Source: an uncultured Oscillospiraceae bacterium (lineage in GTDB: Bacteria; Bacillota; Clostridia; Oscillospirales; Oscillospiraceae). Taken from it: a stretch of 12,473 nt of DNA. Positions 1 to 5,347 of the stretch are shown piece after piece (position 1 is the first letter of the stretch; every line of letters starts with the position of its first letter). The DNA is taken from contig CAJTUD010000077.1 in the NCBI GenBank assembly GCA_910579725.1, positions 1 through 12,473 on the forward strand. The letters are read 5' to 3'. The translations under genes and the position numbers were made by a program. The notes below the pieces were generated by a model. The model made no database searches. It saw nothing but the letters and a program-made list of their open reading frames with translations, and had not been told where the DNA came from.

Positions 1-115
1 GCCGAAAAGTTGCCGTTTTTTTCAACCAGACGGCCATTATCAAGCCCCTTACCCGCAGAAAATACTCCACCAAAGCACTGTGCCGCAGTGGTTTTCAGGA
101 GCAAAAATTTTTTTC

Positions 116-232
116 TGGTAGCAGCATTTTCTAATTTGGTAGCATTTGACCGGCTTATGTAAATGATTTCCATTATGTCAGCCCGTATTTCAGGTGGTAG
201 CGGTCAAAAAAGTTTGGTAGCAGCTTGGTAGC
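116..232 (+). repeat. Cluster of five TGGTAGC direct repeats with an internal inverted repeat
   Basis: TGGTAGC occurs at 116-122, 137-143, 195-201, 215-221 and 226-232, all in the same orientation. Start-to-start distances are 21, 58, 20 and 11 nt, so within the left pair and the right triplet the copies lie about one or two helical turns apart. Between the groups is an 8-bp inverted repeat, TTTGACCG at 145-152 and CGGTCAAA at 201-208, the right arm beginning on the last base of the third copy. Phased short direct repeats around a dyad resemble arm-type and core-type recombinase sites or a multi-site operator. No integrase or regulator gene is visible beside it, so the role is inference only. 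Confidence 0.6.
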
Positions 233-299
233 TTTTTTACAAATTGTTCATAAATATATTTGTTGCTTTTGAAAAATCAGAAAAAAATAGGAGAGTATA

Positions 300-331
300 G
301 TGAAATGGGATACACAAATTAAAAATTTCAC
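300..331. repeat. Inverted repeat GTGAAAT / ATTTCAC
   Basis: Two perfect 7-nt arms, at 300-306 and 325-331, are separated by 18 nt in the AT-rich region ahead of the hydrolase promoter. The layout could suit a dimeric regulator, or could be chance in low-complexity DNA. There is no T run after it, so it is not a terminator. Confidence 0.3.
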
Positions 332-470
332 AATATAGTTTACATAATGTCAAATCAATGGAGTTGGACGCAAATTTGTGCAGTTTCACGAACTTTTTGC
401 TCAAAATTCAAGAAAAACCGGCTCTCAGGAAAATTCTGTGCAATTGTCTCTATGCTTTTTCCCGTTTGTG

Positions 471-479
471 TGGTAGAAT
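471..479 (+). promoter_or_regulatory. Extended -10 promoter for the alpha/beta hydrolase gene
   Basis: The sequence TGGTAGAAT provides a TGn extension and a -10 hexamer matching TATAAT at five of six positions. No good -35 hexamer lies 16-18 nt upstream; the nearest partial match, TTGTCT at 444-449, is too far away. Extended -10 promoters can work without a -35. Transcription would start near 486, giving a leader of about 33 nt that contains the GGAGG ribosome binding site. Confidence 0.45.
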
Positions 480-518
480 GAAAAAAACAGCAAATCAAAA
501 AGAGCGGAGGTTGCTTCT

Positions 519-1451
519 ATGTCGATCATATCAGAATATTTCTTCCCATCCAGCGACGGGAAAACCTTGATCCATGTCAACCAATGGACGCCAGTGGGCC
601 GGGATATTCTGGGCGTGGTGCAGATAGCCCACGGTGTGGCGGAGTACGGCGCGCGCTACGCGCCCTTCGCCCGGTATCTCTGCGAACAGGGCTTTGCCGT
701 GACGGCCAACGACCATCTGGGCCATGGACAGTCCCTGATTCCGGACAGCCCCATGGTATATCTGGGGGAGCAGGACGGCTGGTGGCATGTGGTGGACGAC
801 ATGGAAGAGCTGCGCCGGCGCACCGCAAAGGCATTTCCCGGCAAGCCATACTTCCTGTTCGGCCATTCCATGGGCTCTTTTCTGTCCCGGACCCATCTTA
901 TCCGTTATCCGGGAGGTCTGACGGGCTGCGTCCTCTGCGGTACGGGGCACCAGTCCGCCGCAGTCATCGCGGGAGGCAAGCTGGTGGCGGACCACGAGAT
1001 CAAGCGCCTCGGCCGGAAAGCATACAGCGCAAAGGCGGATGATCTGGCCTTCGGCGCGTACAACAAGGCATTCGCCCCCGCCCGAACCCGTTTTGACTGG
1101 GTTTCTGCCAGCGAGGCCAATGTGGACGCCTACATTGCAGACCCCCTTTGCGGCGGTGATACCACCTTGGGGCTGTTCCGGGACATGCTCGATGGCCTGG
1201 GCTATATCACCAGACAGTCCAACATCAACAAAATGGACAAGTCCCTGCCGGTGTTTTTCATCGCCGGGGACCGGGACCCCGTGGGCGATATGGGCAGGGG
1301 TGTGCAGAAGGCGTACCGGTGCTTTAAAAAGGCGGGCTTGCAGGACGTGAACATTCATCTCTACCACGGGCTGCGCCATGAGATTCTTAACGAAGCCAGC
1401 CGGCAGTATGTCTATAAGGATGTGCTGGACTGGCTGGAAGCCCGGCTTTGA
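519..1451 (+). CDS. Alpha/beta hydrolase, lysophospholipase / monoacylglycerol lipase-like (serine aminopeptidase S33 fold)
   Basis: A 310-residue, probably cytoplasmic hydrolase; I see no signal peptide or membrane segment. The nucleophile elbow GHSMGS puts the catalytic serine at residue 117, the acid is most likely Asp253 in AGDRDP, and the histidine is His287 in GLRHEILNE. The early strand-loop QIAHGVAEYG supplies the usual oxyanion-hole region, and NDHLGHGQS is characteristic of the Hydrolase_4 lysophospholipase and monoglyceride lipase group. Length is typical. Members cleave ester bonds in lysophospholipids, monoacylglycerols or small esters; the substrate cannot be read from sequence. 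The ATG has GGAGG 8 nt upstream. The gene has its own promoter and its last 40 nt overlap the convergent membrane-protein gene. Family assignment is secure, substrate is not. Confidence 0.9.
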   Translation: MSIISEYFFPSSDGKTLIHVNQWTPVGRDILGVVQIAHGVAEYGARYAPFARYLCEQGFAVTANDHLGHGQSLIPDSPMVYLGEQDGWWHVVDDMEELRRRTAKAFPGKPYFLFGHSMGSFLSRTHLIRYPGGLTGCVLCGTGHQSAAVIAGGKLVADHEIKRLGRKAYSAKADDLAFGAYNKAFAPARTRFDWVSASEANVDAYIADPLCGGDTTLGLFRDMLDGLGYITRQSNINKMDKSLPVFFIAGDRDPVGDMGRGVQKAYRCFKKAGLQDVNIHLYHGLRHEILNEASRQYVYKDVLDWLEARL

Positions 1452-1969
1452 GCCAGCACCGCCCGGAGGGACAGCAGCTCCGTGTCCCGGTACCGCCTGA
1501 GCAGTGACCAGGAGAGGACGCTGTCCGCAGCCAGAACGATCCAAAGAAGGAACGCCGTCCAGGGCGGAACCGCCAGCAGCCGGACCCATGGCTGCACCAG
1601 TTTTACAGCGGCGGCGGAAAGCAGCCCCCAGAGCGCTGTGAACTGCGGACAGATCCGTCCCTGGATGTGCCCCTTCATGGCGGTATAGTCCCAGAACTGC
1701 ACGCCCAGGACCTTATCGTAAAAAAGGTGGACCGCATACTCCGCTCCGGTGCAAATCAGGCCGCCCAGAAGTGCCAGCGGGAGAAAGCCCATCTCCTTTG
1801 GCGCTGCCGCCAGAAGGACGGTCATGGCCAGTCCGTAAACTGGGCACAGCGGCAGCAGCAAAAAGCATTTGCGCACCTGCTTGGGAGCGTGGGAGAGCTT
1901 GGCGTGCAGCTTCTCCAGGCCATAGCCCGCGAAGCTGTAGAAGAGGAAGTAAACAAACCAGCGAGACAT
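1412..1969 (-). CDS. CmpB-family membrane protein (putative ABC-transporter type IV family, PF06541)
   Basis: A 185-residue integral membrane protein. Five hydrophobic segments are visible, at about residues 3-18, 35-55, 62-82, 106-125 and 135-154, followed by a short charged and serine-rich tail. The block FWDYTAMKG then GRICPQFTALWG (about 92-115) is the hallmark of the family that databases label putative ABC transporter permease. There is no ATPase partner nearby and a transport role for the family is not well established, so the name should be read cautiously. The frame stays open upstream to 2401, but the start at 1969 is chosen because GGAG (1977-1980) lies 7 nt ahead of this ATG and upstream codons would invade the glycosylase gene. 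It is divergent from the glycosylase operon and its 3' end overlaps the hydrolase by 40 nt. Confidence 0.82.
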   Translation of the reverse strand: MSRWFVYFLFYSFAGYGLEKLHAKLSHAPKQVRKCFLLLPLCPVYGLAMTVLLAAAPKEMGFLPLALLGGLICTGAEYAVHLFYDKVLGVQFWDYTAMKGHIQGRICPQFTALWGLLSAAAVKLVQPWVRLLAVPPWTAFLLWIVLAADSVLSWSLLRRYRDTELLSLRAVLAQSRASSQSSTSL

Positions 1970-2045
1970 AGCGGAGCTCCTTTCCGGGGAAATTTGGAGG
2001 AATGCTTTTTCAGCCTTTGCATCAGAACCGCCGGGTTCAAAACAG

Positions 2046-2054
2046 ATTCTAGCA
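2046..2054 (-). promoter_or_regulatory. Extended -10 promoter for the CmpB-family gene
   Basis: On the minus strand this reads TGCTAGAAT, a TGn extension plus a -10 hexamer with five of six consensus bases. The -35 at 17 nt spacing is poor (TTCCCC). The predicted leader is about 70 nt and ends in a good AAAGGAG ribosome binding site. The same TGNTAGAAT pattern precedes the hydrolase gene. Confidence 0.4.
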
Positions 2055-2072
2055 TCCCCGCTCTGCCGGGGA
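2055..2072 (+). other. Small GC hairpin in the divergent control region before the glycosylase gene
   Basis: TCCCCG at 2055-2060 can pair with CGGGGA at 2067-2072 across a six-base loop. It ends 6 nt before the AGGAGG ribosome binding site (2079-2084) of the glycosylase. There is no T run, so it is not a terminator. It could stabilise the 5' end of the operon transcript or be a symmetrical protein site next to the opposing -10 element; neither can be shown from sequence. Confidence 0.35.
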
Positions 2073-2093
2073 ATATACAGGAGGTAAGAACAG

Positions 2094-2708
2094 ATGGAGG
2101 ACAGCTGGGAGCTGCTGGAACGGGAGTGCCAGGACTGTAAGGAGTGCGCCCTGTGCCAGACCCGGCAGCATGTGGTGTTCGGCGTAGGGAATCCCCAGGC
2201 GGAGATTCTGCTGGTAGGGGAGGGGCCCGGGGCCAACGAGGACGAACAGGGAATCCCCTTCGTAGGCCGCGCGGGGCAGTTTCTGGACGACATGCTGGCG
2301 ATTATCGGTCTGGACCGCACCATGGTGTACATCGCGAACATTGTAAAATGCCGTCCCCCGGGAAACCGGGATCCGCTGAATGTGGAGCAGGACGCCTGCA
2401 TTGGCTATCTGCACCGGCAGATTGCGCTGATCCGGCCGAAGATTCTCATCTGCCTGGGCCGGGTGGCGGCCATGCGGCTGATCAACGAGAAGTTCCGTAT
2501 TACCAGAGAGCATGGCTTGTGGCATGATATCGACGGAATGCGGATGATGGCTATGTACCACCCTTCGGCGCTGCTGCGAGATCCCGGCAAGAGACCGGAG
2601 ACCTTTGACGATCTGAAGTCGCTGGAGAAGGAGATTGAAAAAGTATGCCGGCGCACCGAGCCCCACCGGCCCTGGCAGCGCCTGCCGGGAGACCGGCCAG
2701 ATGTGTGA
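2094..2708 (+). CDS. Uracil-DNA glycosylase, family 4 (Fe-S, UdgA type)
   Basis: A 204-residue base-excision-repair enzyme that removes uracil from DNA, leaving an abasic site. Diagnostic motifs are present: GEGPG at 42-46 with the following GIPFVGRAGQ (motif A), NIVKCRPPGNRDP at about 82-94, and YHPSALLR with His156 (motif C). Cys15, Cys18, Cys86 and Cys102 occupy the four [4Fe-4S] ligand positions, since the spacing from Cys18 to VVFG and from Cys86 to Cys102 matches the Thermus family 4 enzyme as I recall it. Cys12 and Cys21 are extra. The C-terminal tail (about 185-204) is basic and proline-rich and probably disordered. AGGAGG lies 9 nt before the ATG. It heads a tight five-gene operon, 17 nt ahead of the UPF0371 gene. 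Confidence 0.93.
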   Translation: MEDSWELLERECQDCKECALCQTRQHVVFGVGNPQAEILLVGEGPGANEDEQGIPFVGRAGQFLDDMLAIIGLDRTMVYIANIVKCRPPGNRDPLNVEQDACIGYLHRQIALIRPKILICLGRVAAMRLINEKFRITREHGLWHDIDGMRMMAMYHPSALLRDPGKRPETFDDLKSLEKEIEKVCRRTEPHRPWQRLPGDRPDV

Positions 2709-2725
2709 ATTGAGGGAGAAAAGCT

Positions 2726-4210
2726 ATGTTTATGAAGGGGTTCGATAATCAGAAGTATATTGAGACGCAGTCCGCCCGCATCCGGGAGCGGATCAGCCAG
2801 TTTGGCGGAAAGCTCTACCTGGAATTCGGCGGAAAGCTCTTTGACGACTACCACGCCTCCCGGGTGCTGCCCGGCTTCGCGCCGGACAGCAAAATCCGTA
2901 TGCTCCAGCAGCTGCGGGAGGACGTGGAGATCGTCATTGCCATCAGCGCCGGGGACATTGAGAAGAACAAGGTGCGGGGGGATCTTGGCATTCCCTATGA
3001 GGAGGATGTGCTCCGGCTGATCGATGTGTTCCGGGAGATGGAGCTGTACGTGGGCAGCGTGGTGGTGACGCAGTACAGCGGCCAGCCTGCCGCCGACGCA
3101 TTTCTCAAGCGCTTGAGCGCTCTGGGCGTACAGACTTACCGCCACTACCCCATTTCCGGCTATCCCCACAATGTGGACCTTATCGTCAGCGACGAAGGTT
3201 ACGGCCGCAACGATTATATTGAGACGGCCCGTCCTCTGGCGGTGGTCACTGCCCCCGGCCCCGGCAGCGGAAAGATGGCCACCTGCCTGAGCCAGCTCTA
3301 CCATGAGCACCGGCGGGGCCGGAAGGCCGGATACGCCAAGTTTGAGACCTTCCCTGTCTGGAACCTGCCTCTGGATCACCCGGTGAATCTGGCCTACGAG
3401 GCCGCCACAGCGGATCTCAACGACGTGAACATGATCGATCCCTTCCATCTGGCCGCCTATGGCGTCACTACGGTGAACTACAACCGGGATGTGGAGGTAT
3501 TCCCCGTCCTGCGGACCATATTCGAGTCCATTCTGGGTCAGTGTCCCTACCAGTCGCCCACAGACATGGGGGTGAACATGGTGGGCGGCTGCATCGTGGA
3601 CGACGAGGTCTGCCGTCAGGCGTCCCATATGGAGATTCTGCGCCGCTATTACACCGCTCTCACCGGCAGGCTCCGGGGGACTGTGGAGAAGGATGTGGTT
3701 TATAAACTGGAGCTGCTGATGAAGCGCTCCGGCGTCACCTCCGCCATTTTCCCCGCCGTGGCCGCCGCACTGGAGAAGGAGGAGGCCACCGGCGCTCCCG
3801 CCGGGGCTATGGTGATGCCGGACGGCCGGGTTATCACCGGCAAGACCAGCGACCAGATCGGGGCCTCCGCCGCGCTGCTGCTCAACGCCCTGAAGGCTCT
3901 GGGGGGCATCGACCAGGAGCTGGATCTGATTTCCACTCAGGTTCTGGAGCCTATCTGCCGTCTGAAAACCGGCAGTCTGGGCAATAAGAACCCCCGCCTC
4001 CACAGCGACGAGGTGCTCATTGCTCTGTGCGTCAGCGCCCTGACCAATCCTATCGCGGAGCTGGCCCAGAAGCAGCTGTCCAAGCTGCGGGGCTGCGGGG
4101 CCCATTTCACGGTGGTGCTCAGCGACGTGGATGAGAACCTCTACCGCCGTCTGGGGATACACGTCAGCTATGAGGCCAAATACGAGCGCCAGAGGCTATA
4201 CTACAAGTAA
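2726..4210 (+). CDS. UPF0371 / DUF1846 family protein, function unknown
   Basis: A 494-residue soluble protein, full length for the family. I recognise it from the N-terminal block GFDNQKYIETQSARI followed by FGGKLYLEFGGKLFDDYHA, and from the glycine-rich stretch APGPGSGKMATCLSQLYHE starting at residue 176. That stretch looks like a phosphate-binding loop but does not fit the strict Walker A pattern, because the position needed as Gly or Ala is Pro. Other family-like blocks are GYPHNVDLIVSDEGYG and SPTDMGVNMVG. No biochemical role is established that I know of. A nucleotide- or phosphate-ligand enzyme is my inference from the loop alone. GAGGGAG lies 7 nt before this ATG; a second ATG at 2732 is a possible alternative start. 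It is the second gene of the operon, with the histidine phosphatase 15 nt downstream. Confidence 0.9.
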   Translation: MFMKGFDNQKYIETQSARIRERISQFGGKLYLEFGGKLFDDYHASRVLPGFAPDSKIRMLQQLREDVEIVIAISAGDIEKNKVRGDLGIPYEEDVLRLIDVFREMELYVGSVVVTQYSGQPAADAFLKRLSALGVQTYRHYPISGYPHNVDLIVSDEGYGRNDYIETARPLAVVTAPGPGSGKMATCLSQLYHEHRRGRKAGYAKFETFPVWNLPLDHPVNLAYEAATADLNDVNMIDPFHLAAYGVTTVNYNRDVEVFPVLRTIFESILGQCPYQSPTDMGVNMVGGCIVDDEVCRQASHMEILRRYYTALTGRLRGTVEKDVVYKLELLMKRSGVTSAIFPAVAAALEKEEATGAPAGAMVMPDGRVITGKTSDQIGASAALLLNALKALGGIDQELDLISTQVLEPICRLKTGSLGNKNPRLHSDEVLIALCVSALTNPIAELAQKQLSKLRGCGAHFTVVLSDVDENLYRRLGIHVSYEAKYERQRLYYK

Positions 4211-4225
4211 TAAAAGAGGAAAGTT

Positions 4226-4801
4226 ATGACCAAGGTATACTTTGTCCGCCACGCCCAGTCCGACTGGCGCAGCGGCTCCGACCGGGATCGCGGTCTGACT
4301 GCCGCAGGTATGGAGGACCGGAGTGTGGTTCTGGAGTTCCTCCGGGACAAGCCGGTGAGCGCCTTTTATTGCAGCCCCTATCGCCGGAGCCTGGATACCA
4401 TCCGGGAGGCAGCGGAACACTTTGGCCTGCCCATCCGGATCGACGAGCGGCTGCGGGAACGGGAGGCGGCCCCCGGCGGCAACTGCCGGGAGCTGTTCCG
4501 GAAGCGCTGGGCGGATTTTGACTGGCACGAGCCCGGCGGAGAGTCCCTGCGGTCCGTTCAGAGCCGCAATATCGCCGCCCTGACGGATATTTTAACGGCG
4601 GAGCGGGACAAAACGGTAGTCGTCGGCTCCCACGGCACCGCTCTCAGTACGATTCTGAACCAATATGACCCCGGCTTTGACTGCGGCTGCTTCCTGCGGA
4701 TCATCGACTGGATGCCTTTCGTGGTGGAGCTGGATTTTGACGGGACGCGGTTCCTCTCCAAAACGGAGTGCGTCCATGTGGAAAAAATTTTCGAGCAATA
4801 G
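4226..4801 (+). CDS. Histidine phosphatase family protein (phosphoglycerate mutase-like)
   Basis: A 191-residue branch-1 histidine phosphatase. The catalytic RHA motif gives the phospho-accepting His9 with Arg8. The SPYRRSLDT block (50-58) supplies the second phosphate-binding arginine, probably Arg54. SHGTALS places the second histidine at His136, and the acid is probably Glu78 or Glu80 in the REREA segment. These residues support phosphomonoesterase activity on a small metabolite. Such proteins are often annotated as phosphoglycerate mutase, but the length and the lack of the longer mutase insertions argue against the glycolytic enzyme. Substrate is unknown. The ribosome binding site GAGGA lies 5 nt before the ATG. 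The stop codon is 8 nt ahead of the next start, whose Shine-Dalgarno begins in this gene's last codons, suggesting coupled translation. Confidence 0.9.
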   Translation: MTKVYFVRHAQSDWRSGSDRDRGLTAAGMEDRSVVLEFLRDKPVSAFYCSPYRRSLDTIREAAEHFGLPIRIDERLREREAAPGGNCRELFRKRWADFDWHEPGGESLRSVQSRNIAALTDILTAERDKTVVVGSHGTALSTILNQYDPGFDCGCFLRIIDWMPFVVELDFDGTRFLSKTECVHVEKIFEQ

Positions 4802-4809
4802 GAGACAGT

Positions 4810-5334
4810 ATGAAGGTTTTAGTCGTTGTTGACATGCAGAACGATTTCATTGACGGCGCACTGGGCACGCCGGAGGCGCAAAGGATCGTTCCGGCTGTTG
4901 TGGAGAAGATCAGGAGCTGGGCAGGAGAGATATATGCTACGATGGACACCCATCAGGCGGACTATCTGACCACCCAGGAGGGCCGGCGCCTTCCGGTGAC
5001 GCACTGCATCGAGGGAACCCGCGGCTGGGAGATCGCTCCGGCGGTTCGGGAGGCGCTGACAGGCGCTACATGCCTGACCAAGCCCACCTTTGGGAGCCTG
5101 GAGCTGGCGGAGCTCCTGGTGAAGCGGAACCGGGAGGAGAGGATTGAGGAGATTGCGCTTGCCGGTCTCTGTACGGATATTTGCGTCATCTCCAACGCCC
5201 TGGTGCTCAAGGCATTTTTGCCGGAGACTCCCATCGTGGTGGACGCATCCTGCTGCGCCGGGGTGGCTCCGGAGAGCCACCGGAATGCCCTGGCCGCTAT
5301 GAAAATGTGCCAGATCGGCGTCTACAACGAGTAG
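4810..5334 (+). CDS. Cysteine hydrolase, isochorismatase/nicotinamidase family (nicotinamidase-like)
   Basis: A 174-residue enzyme with the full catalytic triad: Asp8 in VVDMQNDF, Lys91 in LTKPTFGS and Cys125 in GLCTDICV. DTH at 46-48 and His65 in PVTHCIEGT match the metal-binding aspartate and histidines of nicotinamidases, and HCIEGTRGWE is the block that follows them there. The most likely reaction is nicotinamide to nicotinate plus ammonia, feeding NAD salvage, though related amidases share this pattern. The frame opens upstream at 4768, but I choose 4810 because AGGAG (4800-4804) lies 5 nt ahead and the protein then begins with the canonical MKVLVVVDMQNDF. Tex starts 13 nt downstream. 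No other NAD gene is visible in the operon. Confidence 0.88.
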   Translation: MKVLVVVDMQNDFIDGALGTPEAQRIVPAVVEKIRSWAGEIYATMDTHQADYLTTQEGRRLPVTHCIEGTRGWEIAPAVREALTGATCLTKPTFGSLELAELLVKRNREERIEEIALAGLCTDICVISNALVLKAFLPETPIVVDASCCAGVAPESHRNALAAMKMCQIGVYNE

Positions 5335-5347
5335 CGGAGGGAGCGCC

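Larger units (their letters stand above)
1..518. other. AT-rich region without a convincing gene, left of the hydrolase
   Basis: This is the only stretch longer than 300 nt without an assigned gene. It is clearly richer in A and T than the rest of the window. All three + frames stay open for roughly the first 120 nt, so that part could be the 3' end of a gene cut by the window edge, but no frame shows a recognisable motif and none can be preferred. The remainder holds the TGGTAGC repeat cluster (116-232), an inverted repeat (300-331) and the hydrolase promoter near 471-479. An ATG-started 70-codon frame at 358-570 has no ribosome binding site and runs into the hydrolase gene in another frame, so I do not call it. 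Confidence 0.6.

Noticed and set aside
1..37. Possible minus-strand gene start at ATG 37 leaving the left edge
   Set aside because: Only about 12 codons are visible, with no diagnostic residues; it cannot be supported.
116..232. TGGTAGC repeats as a CRISPR array
   Set aside because: Units are only 7 nt, with irregular 11-58 nt spacing and no cas genes.
300..338. Possible 12-codon leader peptide starting at GTG 300, with AGGAG six nt upstream
   Set aside because: The spacing is plausible, but there is no convincing promoter ahead of it and no attenuator-like structure after it. It also coincides with the inverted repeat, so chance is the simpler reading.
358..570. 70-codon + strand frame before the hydrolase
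   Set aside because: There is no Shine-Dalgarno before its ATG, and it overlaps the hydrolase start in another frame.
531..1589. 352-codon minus-strand frame antisense to the hydrolase
   Set aside because: The hydrolase has a full catalytic triad and good start signals. This frame also conflicts with the CmpB-family gene at 1412-1969.
2405..4162. 585-codon open frame on the minus strand antisense to the glycosylase and UPF0371 genes
   Set aside because: The + strand proteins show clear family motifs and ribosome binding sites. The antisense product is a His/Gly/Val-rich mirror of GC-rich codons without any recognisable domain.
4768..4809. Upstream start (ATG 4768) for the nicotinamidase-like gene
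   Set aside because: It lies inside the phosphatase gene and would add 14 residues before the conserved VVVDMQNDF start. The ATG at 4810 has a proper ribosome binding site.
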